55,000 nt of DNA from an uncultured Oscillibacter sp. (lineage in GTDB: Bacteria > Bacillota > Clostridia > Oscillospirales > Oscillospiraceae), in NCBI RefSeq assembly GCF_910584465.1, contig NZ_CAJUBK010000010.1, forward strand, positions 1 through 55,000, in the 5' to 3' direction. Below are positions 42,393-51,394 of this stretch, piece by piece. Each line of letters opens with the position of its first letter. The first letter of the stretch is position 1. A model generated the notes under the pieces. It was not told the origin of the DNA. It made no database searches and saw only the letters and a list, made by a program, of their open reading frames with translations. A program made the position numbers and the translations under genes.

Positions 42393-42432
42393 GGGAACAG
42401 AAGAGCACCATTCGCGGAAAAGGAGGAAATCG

Positions 42433-43545
42433 ATGATCCAATTCGAACACGTCAGCAAAAGCTATGGCAAGACCCAGATCCTGAAGGATCTGACCTTCAC
42501 CATCCCGGACGGGCAGTTCGTGGTCCTGATCGGACCCTCGGGCTGCGGCAAGACCACCACCCTCAAGACCATCAACCGCCTCATCGAGCCGGACTCCGGC
42601 ACCATCTCCATCGACGGCAGGGACGTCCGGGAGACGGACAAGGTCCAGCTCCGGCGGCACATCGGCTATGTCATCCAGCAGATCGGCCTGTTCCCCAACA
42701 TGACCGTGGCCCAGAACATCTGCGTGGTGCCGAAGCTGCTGCGCTATGACAAGGCCAAGTGCGACGCGCTGGTCCCCGACCTTTTGAAGATGGTGGGCAT
42801 GGAGCAGCACGCGGGCAAATACCCCTCGGAGCTCTCCGGCGGGCAGCAGCAGCGGATCGGCGTCCTCCGGGCCCTGGCGGCGTCCCCGCCCATCGTGCTG
42901 ATGGACGAGCCCTTCGGCGCCCTGGACCCCATGACGCGGGAGACCCTGCAGGACGAGGTGAAGAACCTCCAGCAGAAGCTGGAGAAGACCATCGTCTTCG
43001 TCACCCACGACATGGGCGAGGCGCTGAAGCTGGCGGACATCATCATCTTCATGGAGGCGGGGCGCATCGTGCAGATGGCCTCTCCGGAGGAGATGCTGGA
43101 AAAGCCCGCCAGCGACCTGGTGCGCAGCTTCCTGGGCAAGCACACGGCGGAGGATCCCGCGCCGACGACGGTGGAGTCCTTCATGCGGGCCAACGTCCTC
43201 AGCGTGAAGAAGGACCGGGGCGTGCGGGAGTGCACGGAGCGGATGGCCCGGGGCAACGTGGACACCCTGCTGGTGACGGACCAGGAGAAGCGGTATCTGG
43301 GCGTGGTCTCCATCGGCGACATCCGCCGCTGGGGGCAGGACCTGCGGAGCATCGAGCCCCTGATCCGCCAGACCGCCCGCACCGCACGGGTGGGGGACGA
43401 GGCCAAGGAGTGCTTCGACTACCTGCTGGAATCCGGTGAGCCCTATGTGGTGGTGCTGAACGAGGACGACACCATCGCCGGCATCGTCACCAAGACCAGC
43501 GTGGCCCGGTCCGTGTCCGCCAACCTGTGGGGGGACGCGCGATGA
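42433..43545 (+). CDS. opuCA: Glycine betaine/choline-type ABC transporter ATPase with CBS domains
   Basis: A 370-aa ATPase. Walker A is LIGPSGCGKTTTLKTINRL, the Q-loop region VIQQIGLFPNMTV, the signature ELSGGQQQRIGVLRALA and Walker B IVLMDEPFGALDPMTRETLQ. Residues about 245-370 form two CBS domains (VESFMRANVLSVKKDRGVRECTERMARGNVDTLLV and IRQTARTARVGDEAKECFDYLLESGEPYVVVLNEDDTIAGIVT), which in OpuA/OpuC sense ionic strength. The ATG at 42433 follows AGGAGGAAATCG. It drives uptake of betaine, carnitine or choline for osmoprotection. Confidence 0.93.
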   Translation: MIQFEHVSKSYGKTQILKDLTFTIPDGQFVVLIGPSGCGKTTTLKTINRLIEPDSGTISIDGRDVRETDKVQLRRHIGYVIQQIGLFPNMTVAQNICVVPKLLRYDKAKCDALVPDLLKMVGMEQHAGKYPSELSGGQQQRIGVLRALAASPPIVLMDEPFGALDPMTRETLQDEVKNLQQKLEKTIVFVTHDMGEALKLADIIIFMEAGRIVQMASPEEMLEKPASDLVRSFLGKHTAEDPAPTTVESFMRANVLSVKKDRGVRECTERMARGNVDTLLVTDQEKRYLGVVSIGDIRRWGQDLRSIEPLIRQTARTARVGDEAKECFDYLLESGEPYVVVLNEDDTIAGIVTKTSVARSVSANLWGDAR

Positions 43546-44186
43546 GGGCCCTGATCGATACTTACGGCGGCGCGCTGGCCAGGGCCCTGGCGGTCCACAC
43601 GGGGTATGTGGTGGTATCCGTGGCGTTCGGGTTCCTCCTGGGGCTGACGGTGGGGATCCTCCTCTCCCGGCTGCCCCGGCGGGTCTCGAACCTCATCATG
43701 CCCCTGCTGTCCGTGTTCCAGACCATCCCCGGGCTGGTGTTCATCGGGCTGCTGTTCCTGGCGCTGGGCATGGTCCCGGCCACCGTCATCGTCTCCCTCG
43801 CCATCTATGCCATGTTCCCGGTGCTGAAGAACACCTACACCGGCATCCTGGGCGTGGAGCGGAAATACATCGAGGCCGCGAAGGGCTGCGGCATGTCCCA
43901 GCTCCAGACGCTGGTCAAGGTGGAGCTGCCGCTGGCCATGCCCACCATCGTGGCGGGGCTGCGGATGTCCGCGGTCTATACCGTGTCCTGGGCGGTGCTG
44001 GCCGCTATGATCGGGCAGGGGGGCCTGGGGGATTTCATCTACCAGGGGACGACCTCCAACAATAATACCCTCATCCTGCTGGGGGCCGTCCCGGCGGCGG
44101 TGCTGGCGGTGGCCATCGGGGCGCTGATCGACCTGCTGCAAAAGCGCGTCACGCCCCGGGGCCTGCGGAAGGGGGTGGGCAAATGA
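43542..44186 (+). CDS. opuCB: OpuC-type permease subunit
   Basis: A 214-aa permease with five or six hydrophobic segments. The family coupling region is GVERKYIEAAKGCGMSQLQTLVKVELPLAMPTIVAGLRMSAVYTVSWAVLAAMIGQGGLGDFI, containing the EAA loop. It overlaps the ATPase gene by ATGA and the next gene by four bases, so all three are translationally coupled. It forms the membrane channel together with the permease half of the following fusion protein. Confidence 0.92.
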   Translation: MRALIDTYGGALARALAVHTGYVVVSVAFGFLLGLTVGILLSRLPRRVSNLIMPLLSVFQTIPGLVFIGLLFLALGMVPATVIVSLAIYAMFPVLKNTYTGILGVERKYIEAAKGCGMSQLQTLVKVELPLAMPTIVAGLRMSAVYTVSWAVLAAMIGQGGLGDFIYQGTTSNNNTLILLGAVPAAVLAVAIGALIDLLQKRVTPRGLRKGVGK

Positions 44187-45682
44187 CCTGGGCGATGGTA
44201 TGCGAGCATCTGTTCATCGTTTTGGCGGCGAGCATCCTGTCCATCTGCATCGGCCTGCCCCTGGGCATCCTGGCCTATCTCTACCCCAAGGCCCGGGCCG
44301 TCATCCTGCGGGTGGTGGACATCCTGCAGACCATCCCGGCCCTGGCGCTGCTGGGCATCATCATGGTGCTTTTGGATCCGGGCAAGGTGACGGTCATCAC
44401 CGGCATCACCCTCTATTCCCTCCTGCCCATCGTGCGCAACACCTGCCTGGGGCTCCAGGAGGTGGACGGCGGCGTGAAGGAGGCCGCCCGCGGCATGGGC
44501 ATGAGCAAGGCGTACCGGACGCTGCTGGTGGAGTTCCCCCTGGCCTTCCCCACGGTGTTCACCGGCATCCGCATCGCCGTGGTCAACGCGATCGGCACCG
44601 CCGTCTTCGCCGCCTTCGTGGGCGGAGGGGGCCTGGGCGGCGCCATCAACCGGGGCATCCGCGTCCAGGACATGACGCTGATCCTCTCCGGCACCGGGGC
44701 GCTGATGGTGATCTCCGTGGCGCTGGACCTGCTGATGGGGTGGTTCGAGAAGGACACCCGGAAGCGGGGCGGCACGAAGGGCATGTGGATCCCTGTGGCC
44801 GCCGTTTTGCTGGCCTTCGTCCTGCTGCTGCCCTTCGGGCTGGGCTCCGCCCAGGAGGGGGAGCTGCTCCTCTACGACGGGGACTACAGTGAGACGCAGA
44901 TCATGCACCACATGGCCAAGATCCTGGTGGAGGACCGGACGGGGTACTCCGTCACCATCCAGGACCAGATGTCCCAGGTGAACAACTTCAAGGCCCTCAT
45001 CGGCGACGGGCATACCTGCGACCTGATGATCTCCTACGACGGGACGCTGCTGACGACGTTCCTCCACATGGACCCCTCCGACGTGCCGGAGGGGGAGAGC
45101 CTCTACGACTTCGCCGGCCGGCTGGCCGGGGAGGAGCACGGCCTGACCATGCTGGAGAAGCTGGGCTTCGACAACACCTACGCCATCGCCCTGACCGGGC
45201 ACGTGGAGGAGGGCGCGCGGAACGTCAGCGACCTGGTCCCTGTGGCCGGAGGGCTGGTCTTCGGCGCGGAGCACGAGTTCTTCACCCAGGAGGGCAGCAT
45301 GAAGTTCGGGCCCTTCACCGAGTTCTACGGGCTGAAGTTCAAGGACACGCTGTCCGTGGACGTGAGCCTCAAGTACGCCGCCGCCGAGAAGGGGAGCTTC
45401 GACGTGACCGTGGTCTACGCCACCGACGGACTGAACCGCAAGGCAGGGCTCCGGGTGCTGGAGGACGACCTGGGCTTCTTCCCGGAGTACAACGGGGCCT
45501 TCCTCGTGCGGGAGGACACGCTGGAGCGCTTCCCCGGTCTGGACGAGGTGCTGAACGTCCTGGGCGGTGAGATCTCCAACGAGGACATGGTGGAGATGAC
45601 CTATCAGGTGGACGTGGAGAAGCGGACCGTGGACGACGTGGCGCGGGAGTTCCTGGTGAGCCGGGGACTGCTGGCGTCCTGA
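44183..45682 (+). CDS. OpuC permease fused to glycine betaine/choline-binding domain
   Basis: A 499-aa fusion. Residues 1-190 are a permease (LSICIGLPLGILAYLYPKARAV, EAA loop VDGGVKEAARGMGMSKAYRTLLVEFPLAFPTVFTGIRIAVVNAIGTAVFAAFVGGGGLGG). WIPVAAVLLAFVLLLPFGLGS (about 194-214) is a final membrane segment. From about 215 to the end is an OpuAC-type substrate-binding domain (GDYSETQIMHHMAKILVEDRTGYSV, DLMISYDGTLLTTFL, VVYATDGLNRKAGLRVLEDDLGFFPEYNGAFLVRED) tethered outside. It replaces the separate OpuCC and OpuCD of Bacillus. Confidence 0.93.
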   Translation: MTWAMVCEHLFIVLAASILSICIGLPLGILAYLYPKARAVILRVVDILQTIPALALLGIIMVLLDPGKVTVITGITLYSLLPIVRNTCLGLQEVDGGVKEAARGMGMSKAYRTLLVEFPLAFPTVFTGIRIAVVNAIGTAVFAAFVGGGGLGGAINRGIRVQDMTLILSGTGALMVISVALDLLMGWFEKDTRKRGGTKGMWIPVAAVLLAFVLLLPFGLGSAQEGELLLYDGDYSETQIMHHMAKILVEDRTGYSVTIQDQMSQVNNFKALIGDGHTCDLMISYDGTLLTTFLHMDPSDVPEGESLYDFAGRLAGEEHGLTMLEKLGFDNTYAIALTGHVEEGARNVSDLVPVAGGLVFGAEHEFFTQEGSMKFGPFTEFYGLKFKDTLSVDVSLKYAAAEKGSFDVTVVYATDGLNRKAGLRVLEDDLGFFPEYNGAFLVREDTLERFPGLDEVLNVLGGEISNEDMVEMTYQVDVEKRTVDDVAREFLVSRGLLAS

Positions 45683-45694
45683 CCCGAGGAGACT

Positions 45695-45792
45695 GGCCCC
45701 GGAGGGGAGACCCTCCGGGGCCAAAGTGTCGAAAGAGCAGGGGAGGCCCCGCCGGCGGGGAGGGGGCGCGTGCGGGAGGACCCTCCGGGGCC
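45695..45792 (+). repeat. Dispersed terminator-associated repeat, copy E (degenerate)
   Basis: A GC hairpin (GGCCCCGGAGGG, its complement) follows the opuC stop by 12 bases and acts as terminator. Next comes GTGTCGAAAGAGCAGGGGAG and CGGCGGGGAGGGGGCGCG, recognisably the shared core (GTCGAAAAAGNAGNGGAGAC, CGACGGGAAGGAGGAGAG) with many changes. The 14 bases GACCCTCCGGGGCC of the terminator arm (45709-45722) are repeated exactly at 45779-45792. The second and third hairpin modules are missing. Confidence 0.6.
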
Positions 45793-45872
45793 GAGAATTT
45801 GCTCTCCCCGCGGAACCGGGGCCCCGGTTTTTTCGTCTATATAGGCAGGACGACCGGAGAGGAGGCGGAGAT

Positions 45873-46433
45873 ATGGAAGACGGGCAGATCATCGAGCTGT
45901 ATTGGGACCGGGACCAGCGGGCCATCCAGGAGACCGACGGGAAATATGGGAGGCTCCTGCACCGCATCGCCTGGAACCTCCTGCAAAGCCGGGAGGACTC
46001 GGAGGAATGCGTCAGCGACACCTACCTCCGGGCCTGGGAGGCCATCCCGCCGGCGCGGCCCGCGGCCTTCCGGACCTGGCTGGGGCACATCACCCGGAAC
46101 CTGTCCCTGGACCGCTGGAAGCGCCTCCGGGCGGAGAAGCGGGGCGGCGGGACGGAGGTGCTGCTGGGGGAGCTGGAGGAGTGCGTCCCCGCTGGGGACG
46201 GCGGGCCGGAGCGGGCGCTGGAGGACCGGGAGCTGGCGGAGGCGCTGGACGTGTTCCTCCGGGGGCTTTCCCGGGAGGGGCGGAGCATGTTCCTCCGGCG
46301 CTACTGGTACGGCGAGAGCCTGGCGGAGATCGGCGCGGCCTTAGGCTGCGGGGAGGGGAAGGTCAAGTCCTCCCTCTTCCGGAGCCGGAAGGCCCTGCGG
46401 GCATATCTGGAGGAGGAGGGGATCGCGGTATGA
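45873..46433 (+). CDS. ECF-type RNA polymerase sigma factor
   Basis: A 186-aa sigma-70 family protein. Region 2 is GRLLHRIAWNLLQSREDSEECVSDTYLRAWEAIPPARPAAFRTWLGHITRNLSLDRWKRLRAEKR. A linker rich in Glu and Gly follows, then region 4: LSREGRSMFLRRYWYGESLAEIGAALGCGEGKVKSSLFRSRKALRAYL. There is no region 1 or 3. The ATG at 45873 follows GGAGGCGGAG. The next gene overlaps by ATGA and encodes a membrane protein, the usual place for an anti-sigma factor. Confidence 0.9.
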   Translation: MEDGQIIELYWDRDQRAIQETDGKYGRLLHRIAWNLLQSREDSEECVSDTYLRAWEAIPPARPAAFRTWLGHITRNLSLDRWKRLRAEKRGGGTEVLLGELEECVPAGDGGPERALEDRELAEALDVFLRGLSREGRSMFLRRYWYGESLAEIGAALGCGEGKVKSSLFRSRKALRAYLEEEGIAV

Positions 46434-48013
46434 AGGCGGAACGGCTGTTCCGGGTGCTGGGCCTGACGGACCCGGCGCTGGTGGAGGAGGCCCTGGAGAC
46501 CCGGCGGCGGGCGGTCCTCTGGAAGCGCTGGGGGGCGCTGGCGGCGTGTGCGGCGCTGGTGGTCGGCGTGGGCTTCGGCTGGCTGGCCGCGGGGGGCTTC
46601 CGCGGCTATGGCGGCGGGATGTCCGGCAGCAGCGGGGCGGACTCCGGCGGCGCGCCCGTCTGTCCCGGCGAGGGCGGCGGGGGCGGCCCGGGCGTGGAGG
46701 AGGGGATCGCCTTCATGTCCTACGCCGGGCCGGTATTCCCCCTGGCCGCCGTGGAGGGCCCCGCCGGGCTGACGGCGGAGCGGAGCGTCACCTGGGATCT
46801 TGCCCCGGGGAGCGACGGCCACGGAGAGGCCCGGCAATGGGGGGCGGAGGTGACGGACGCCTATGTCCTCCGGAACCCCTCGGAGGAGGAGATCGCGGTG
46901 ACGGCCCTGTATCCCTTCGCCGGGAGCTTCGACCGTCTGGCGGAGGTCTGCCCGGCGGTGACGGTGGACGGGGCGGCGGCGGAGGCCGCGCTTTACGCCG
47001 GGGCGTACTCCGGGGGCTTCCGGTCCACCTTCGGAGCGGACGCGCCGGACACCATGAACTTGGACACGCTGGACAGCTGGACGGAGTATGAGGCCCTGCT
47101 GGAGAGCGGGGAGTATCTGGAGCAGGCGCTGGGGGAGCGGCCGGTGCTGGATACGCCGGTGACGGTGTACGAGTTCTCGGACTTCACCGCGCCCCATGAG
47201 GAGCATCCGGCGGCGACCCAGGCGGTGTCCTTCACCCTGGACGAGCGTGCCACGAAGATCTTTAGCTACGGCTTCAACGGCTGTGAGTGGGACGAGGGCT
47301 CCCGGCGGTACAGCTGCTTCGTCCCCGACGGGGCGCTGCGCGAGTCGGACCTGAAGCTGCTGGTGGTGCTGGGGGAGGACATCGGGGGATACGTCCTCCA
47401 GGGCTATCAGGACGGGGGCTGCGGCCCGGGGGAGGAGATCGAGGGCGTGTCCTGCTCCGTCACCCGGAGCGAGACCACCCTGGACGCGGTGCTGGACCGG
47501 CTGTGCGCCTATCACCGGGAGCGTTATGCCCAGGACCGGGAGGGCGCTTCCGCCGTGGTCTCCCCGGAGATGTACCGGGGGGCCGCGGCGGAGCTGCTGA
47601 GCCAGTACGGGGCCCTCTCCGGTGCGCCCATGGACCGCTATGCCGACGGGCGGCTGGACGATATCCTGGCGGAGACCCTGAGTCAGGACCGGGTGCTGTA
47701 CCTGGGCTTCCCGGTGACGGTGCCCGCCGGGGGGAGCGCGGAGGTGCGCTGTGAGCTCTGGAAGATGCCCAGCTTCGATTACGGGTGCTCCGGTTCGGAG
47801 AACGTGGGGCTCCAGGGCTACGATCTGGTGACCCGGCTGGGGTCCGGGCTGACGTTCACCCGGCAGAGCGCCGCTCTGGTGAACACGGAAGGGGTGGAGC
47901 TGGTGGAGCAGGACTTCGGGTTCGACCTGGAGGAGGGGATCATGTCCGTGGAGCTGGACCCGGAGCAGGAGCATTACTATATGGCGGTCCGGGTGAGAGA
48001 GGATCGAAGATGA
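46430..48013 (+). CDS. Large single-pass membrane protein, putative anti-sigma factor
   Basis: A 527-aa protein. The N-terminal 30 residues (MKAERLFRVLGLTDPALVEEALETRRRAVL) resemble the short cytosolic segment of Clostridial anti-sigma factors. One membrane segment follows (WGALAACAALVVGVGFGWLAA) and then a Gly/Ser linker. The roughly 430-residue exterior includes EVTDAYVLRNPSEEEIAVTALYPFAGSFDRLAEVCPAVTVDG, reminiscent of VIT-like beta domains, and a C-terminal strand-rich region ending with LDPEQEHYYMAVRVRE. It overlaps the sigma-factor gene. It may hold the sigma factor and sense an outside signal (inference). Confidence 0.75.
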   Translation: MKAERLFRVLGLTDPALVEEALETRRRAVLWKRWGALAACAALVVGVGFGWLAAGGFRGYGGGMSGSSGADSGGAPVCPGEGGGGGPGVEEGIAFMSYAGPVFPLAAVEGPAGLTAERSVTWDLAPGSDGHGEARQWGAEVTDAYVLRNPSEEEIAVTALYPFAGSFDRLAEVCPAVTVDGAAAEAALYAGAYSGGFRSTFGADAPDTMNLDTLDSWTEYEALLESGEYLEQALGERPVLDTPVTVYEFSDFTAPHEEHPAATQAVSFTLDERATKIFSYGFNGCEWDEGSRRYSCFVPDGALRESDLKLLVVLGEDIGGYVLQGYQDGGCGPGEEIEGVSCSVTRSETTLDAVLDRLCAYHRERYAQDREGASAVVSPEMYRGAAAELLSQYGALSGAPMDRYADGRLDDILAETLSQDRVLYLGFPVTVPAGGSAEVRCELWKMPSFDYGCSGSENVGLQGYDLVTRLGSGLTFTRQSAALVNTEGVELVEQDFGFDLEEGIMSVELDPEQEHYYMAVRVREDRR

Positions 48014-48017
48014 CAGG

Positions 48018-48050
48018 AAGGCCCTCCGGCAAGCCGGAGGGCCTTCTCTG
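48018..48050. terminator. Hairpin between convergent genes
   Basis: A 13-bp perfect stem AAGGCCCTCCGGC with a short loop, followed by CTCTGC on the plus strand and CCTGTC on the minus strand. The U-run is weak. Confidence 0.55.
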
Positions 48051-48056
48051 CAAAGC

Positions 48057-48929
48057 TTATAAAAGGGTGAAGGTATAGGCCAGGTCCTTCCGTTCGCCGG
48101 GGGCCAGGGTGACGACATGGGGCTTGTCCTGGAAACGGCCGGATTCGTCGTCCAGGGCGGCACAGCCGTGCCAGGGCTCCATGCAGAGGAAGGGAGCGCC
48201 GGGCTTCGTCCAGAAGGCGATCATGGGGAACTGGCTGAAGTCCAGGGAGACGCCCCGGCCCGTGTCCTTGTGCCGCAGGGCCACGCTCTTGGAGCGCAGG
48301 CCCTGGAAGATGACGGTGTCCAGGCGGCGGAAGGTATCGTAGTCCAGGGCCGTCTCCCCGGCGCGGAGCATGGGCTCCCTGCCGCCGGCGCGGAGGAGGC
48401 CCTCCGGGGTCAGGAGGAGGGTGTCCGCGTCCTCGGGCTGGTCGAAGACGAGCGCATAGTCCTCGAAGCGCTCCCCGGGGAAGAGGGGGCAGTTGATGGC
48501 GGTGTGGGCGCCGATGCAGAAGGGCATGGGCGCTCCGCCGGGGTTTTCCACCGTGAAGGCGGTGGTGAAGCCGTCCTCCAGGAGCTGGTGCCGGATCCGG
48601 AGGACGAAGGGGAAGGGATAGCGGGCCAGGGTCTCGGGGCCCTCCCGAAGCTCCAGGACGGCGTAGTCCCCGCCCTGCTCCGCGACCGTGAACACACTGC
48701 GGCGGGCGAAGCCGTGGCGGGCCATCTCGAAGGTCCGCCCGTCGATGTCCACCCGGCCGTCCTTCAGGCTGCCCACGATGGGGAAGAGGGTGGGGTTTTG
48801 TCCGGACCAAAAGGCGGGGTCGCCCTGCCAGATATACTCCACGCCGGACGGATCTCGGAGGGAGACCAGCTCGCCGCCCTGGGTCTGGACGGCGGCGCGG
48901 AGGGCGGCGTTGGAAAGGGTGAGACGCAT
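48057..48929 (-). CDS. LacX-like aldose 1-epimerase family protein
   Basis: The ATG at 48929 behind AGGAGGC gives 290 aa. The mutarotase fold shows QTQGGELVSLRDPSGVEYIWQGDPAFWSGQNPTLFPIVGSLKDG, the conserved His in MARHGFARRSVF, IGAHTAINCPLFPGE, and a late acidic segment FLCMEPWHGCAALDD. It interconverts alpha and beta anomers of aldoses; substrates of this LacX branch are not well defined. It is monocistronic. Confidence 0.88.
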   Translation of the reverse strand: MRLTLSNAALRAAVQTQGGELVSLRDPSGVEYIWQGDPAFWSGQNPTLFPIVGSLKDGRVDIDGRTFEMARHGFARRSVFTVAEQGGDYAVLELREGPETLARYPFPFVLRIRHQLLEDGFTTAFTVENPGGAPMPFCIGAHTAINCPLFPGERFEDYALVFDQPEDADTLLLTPEGLLRAGGREPMLRAGETALDYDTFRRLDTVIFQGLRSKSVALRHKDTGRGVSLDFSQFPMIAFWTKPGAPFLCMEPWHGCAALDDESGRFQDKPHVVTLAPGERKDLAYTFTLL

Positions 48930-49077
48930 AGGGATGCCTCCTGTCATCCAGATCCGGCGAATCTGGTGGATGTGAGATATGAGACGGTATGTGCCGTGCC
49001 CCGGGGCGGGGCGTCCGCGGGCCTGCCGGCATCATGAGGCGGGCGGGCGGTATCCATGCGGGCCTGCGCCGCGGGCT

Positions 49078-50619
49078 TCACTCGTATTCGATGGTCGCCG
49101 GGGGCTTGGAGGTGATGTCGTAGAGGACCCGGTTGATGTGGGGCACCTCGTTCACCACCCGGACGCTCACCCGGTCCAGGACGTCGTAGGGGATGCGGGC
49201 CCAGTCCGCGGTCATGAAATCGCTGGTGGTGACGCCGCGCAGGGCCAGGGCGTAGTCATAGCTCCGCCCGTCGCCCATGACGCCGACGGAGCGCATGTTC
49301 GTCAGCACGGCGAAATACTGGTCCATGGTCCCGCTAAGGCCCGCTTGGGCGATCTCGCCCCGGAAGATGGAGTCCGCCTGGCGGAGCATGTCCAGCTTCT
49401 CGCGGGTCACCTCGCCGAGGATGCGGATCGCCAGGCCCGGCCCCGGGAAGGGCTGGCGGCTGACCAGGTGCTCCGGCAGGCCCAGCTCCCGGCCCAGGGC
49501 CCGGACCTCGTCCTTGAACAGCAGGCGCAGGGGCTCGACGATCTCCTTGAAGTCCACGCACGCGGGGAGGCCCCCCACGTTGTGGTGGCTCTTGATGACG
49601 GCGGCGTCCTCAGCGCCGGACTCGATCACGTCGGGATAGATGGTCCCCTGGGCCAGGTAGTCCACTTTGCCGATCTTCTTGGCCTCCGCCTCGAAGACGC
49701 GGATGAACTCCTCGCCGATGATCTTCCGCTTGGCCTCCGGCTCCGTCACGCCGGAAAGCCTGGCGAGGAACCGCTCCTCCGCGTCCACCCGGATGAACCG
49801 GATGTCCCATTTCGAGAAGGCGGCTTCCACTTCGTCGCCCTCGTCCAGGCGCATCAGGCCGTGGTCCACGAAGACGCAGGTCAGCTGGCGGCCCACGGCC
49901 TCGGCCAGGAGGGCGGCGGCGACGGAGCTGTCCACCCCGCCGCTGAGGGCCAGGAGGACCTCCCCGTCCCCGATCTCCTCCCGGAGACGCCGGATGGCGG
50001 AGCCCTTGTAGTCCCCCATGGTCCAGTCGCCCGTGGCGCCGCAGACCTCGTAGAGGAAGTTGCGGAGCATGTCCAGGCCCCGCTCCGTGTGGCCGACCTC
50101 CGGATGGAACTGGACGCCGTAAAAGCCGCGGGCCTCGTCGGCGATGGCCACGTTGGGGCAGGCGGCGCTGCGGGCGCAGAGCCGGAACCCCTCCGGCACG
50201 GCCTCCATATAATCGCCGTGGCTCATCCAGGTGACGCTTTGGGCGGGGAGGCCCCGGAAAAGCCGGCACTCCGTGTCGAAGGTGGTCTCGGTCTTGCCGT
50301 ACTCCCGGGCGGAGCCGCCCTGGGCGGCGGTGACCCGCCCCCCCAAGTGATGGGCCAGGAGCTGACAGCCGTAGCAGATGCCCAGGATGGGCACGCCCCA
50401 GGTGAAGAGCGCCGGGTCCGCGTGGGGAGCGGCGGGGTCATAGACGCTCCCCGGTCCGCCGGTGAAGATGATGCCGATGGGGGCCAGGGCCTCCAGCTCG
50501 GCCAGGGGGGCGGTATAGGGCTTCACCTCGCAGTAGACGCCCAGCTCCCGGACCCGGCGGGCGATCAGCTGATCGTACTGCCCGCCGAAGTCCAGGACGA
50601 TGACGGTCTGATGGGACAT
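49078..50619 (-). CDS. guaA: GMP synthase (glutamine-hydrolysing)
   Basis: A 513-aa enzyme converting XMP to GMP. The glutaminase domain has the nucleophile in ILGICYGCQLLAHHLGG and the His/Glu pair in GVQFHPEVGHTERG. The PP-loop is EVLLALSGGVDSSVAAALLAE, followed by QGTIYPDVIES, SHHNVGGLP, RQPFPGPGLAIRILGEVT and the terminal KPPATIEYE. The ATG at 50619 follows AAAGGAAG. It lies 14 bases after xpt, so salvage and the final step of guanylate synthesis are co-expressed. Confidence 0.97.
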   Translation of the reverse strand: MSHQTVIVLDFGGQYDQLIARRVRELGVYCEVKPYTAPLAELEALAPIGIIFTGGPGSVYDPAAPHADPALFTWGVPILGICYGCQLLAHHLGGRVTAAQGGSAREYGKTETTFDTECRLFRGLPAQSVTWMSHGDYMEAVPEGFRLCARSAACPNVAIADEARGFYGVQFHPEVGHTERGLDMLRNFLYEVCGATGDWTMGDYKGSAIRRLREEIGDGEVLLALSGGVDSSVAAALLAEAVGRQLTCVFVDHGLMRLDEGDEVEAAFSKWDIRFIRVDAEERFLARLSGVTEPEAKRKIIGEEFIRVFEAEAKKIGKVDYLAQGTIYPDVIESGAEDAAVIKSHHNVGGLPACVDFKEIVEPLRLLFKDEVRALGRELGLPEHLVSRQPFPGPGLAIRILGEVTREKLDMLRQADSIFRGEIAQAGLSGTMDQYFAVLTNMRSVGVMGDGRSYDYALALRGVTTSDFMTADWARIPYDVLDRVSVRVVNEVPHINRVLYDITSKPPATIEYE

Positions 50620-50633
50620 CCGAACACTTCCTT

Positions 50634-51212
50634 TCAGGCTTCCTCCCGGAAAACGATGTTCCCCGGCTCGGCGGACTCGATGACGGCCAGGGAGCGGAGG
50701 TCCACGCCGGCCTCCCGGAGGCGGTCGCCGCCGCCCTGGAACCCCTTCTCCACGGCGCAGCCGACGCCCACCAGCTCGGCCCCGGCCTTCTCCACGATGT
50801 CGCACAGGCCCCGCACGGCCTCGCCGTTGGCCATGAAGTCGTCCACCACCAGCACCTTGTCCCCGGTGTGGAGCCACTCCTTGCTGACCAGGAGGGTGAC
50901 TTTCTTCTTGTAGGTATAAGAGAAGATCTCGCTCTGGTAGAGGCCGCCTTCGATGTTGTCGCTCTTGGCCTTCTTGGCGAAGATCATGGGCTTTCCGAAG
51001 TGCCGGGCCACGATGGCCGCCAGGGCGATGCCGCTGGCTTCGGCGGTGAGGATGACGGTGACCCGGTCCATGTCGAAATGGCGGCCGAACTCCTCGGCGA
51101 TGTGCTCCAGCAGGACCGTGTCCACCCGGTGGTTCAGGAACCCGTCCACCTTGATGATGCTGCCGGGGAGGACCTTGCCCTCTTTGATGATGCGGTCTTT
51201 CAGTTCCTGCAT
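50634..51212 (-). CDS. xpt: Xanthine phosphoribosyltransferase
   Basis: A 192-aa Xpt making XMP from xanthine and PRPP. Motifs: LKDRIIKEGKVLPGSIIKVDGFLNHRVDTVLL, VTVILTAEASGIALAAIVAR, PMIFAKKAKSDNIEGGLYQSEIFSYTYKKKVTLLVS and the PRPP loop KVLVVDDFMANGEAVRGL. The ATG follows GGAGGAGATC. It heads the xpt-guaA operon. In Bacillus the xpt leader has a guanine riboswitch; here the leader is only about 30 bases, so that control is absent. Confidence 0.95.
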   Translation of the reverse strand: MQELKDRIIKEGKVLPGSIIKVDGFLNHRVDTVLLEHIAEEFGRHFDMDRVTVILTAEASGIALAAIVARHFGKPMIFAKKAKSDNIEGGLYQSEIFSYTYKKKVTLLVSKEWLHTGDKVLVVDDFMANGEAVRGLCDIVEKAGAELVGVGCAVEKGFQGGGDRLREAGVDLRSLAVIESAEPGNIVFREEA

Positions 51213-51245
51213 GGTGATCTCCTCCTATATCATATCTTTACCCTT

Positions 51246-51274
51246 ATTATGTCGGATCGGGACGGTTTTTGCAA
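51246..51274 (-). promoter_or_regulatory. xpt-guaA promoter
   Basis: TTGCAA (51274-51269) and CATAAT (51251-51246) on the minus strand with a 17-base spacer. The short leader excludes a purine riboswitch. Confidence 0.75.
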
Positions 51275-51394
51275 TTGCCGTTCCCGACAAAAACGGAGCG
51301 CCGGGCCTCCTGCGGTCCGTACAAGTTGGGGGGAGCAGGGAAGACGCCGCGCTCCGCCCGCCGGGAGGGCCCGGCAGGGGAGCGCGGCGCGGCG

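Larger units (their letters stand above)
41997..42432. other. 436-bp divergent control region between nitroreductase and opuC
   Basis: The left half (to about 42180) is extremely GC-rich and carries nothing I recognise. The right half turns AT-rich and holds TATGAT on the minus strand near 42200, a perfect CGCAAACGTTTGCG palindrome, a TTTTAAAACGTTTT dyad and two plus-strand promoters. The abrupt base-composition change marks regulatory DNA for the osmolyte transporter. Confidence 0.5.

Noticed and set aside
44039..46021. Long minus-strand open frame over opuC
   Set aside because: It lies opposite the well-recognised OpuC fusion protein and has no ribosome site or protein-like composition.
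51213..51245. Possible purine riboswitch before xpt
   Set aside because: The promoter is about 35 bases from the start codon, too short for the aptamer.
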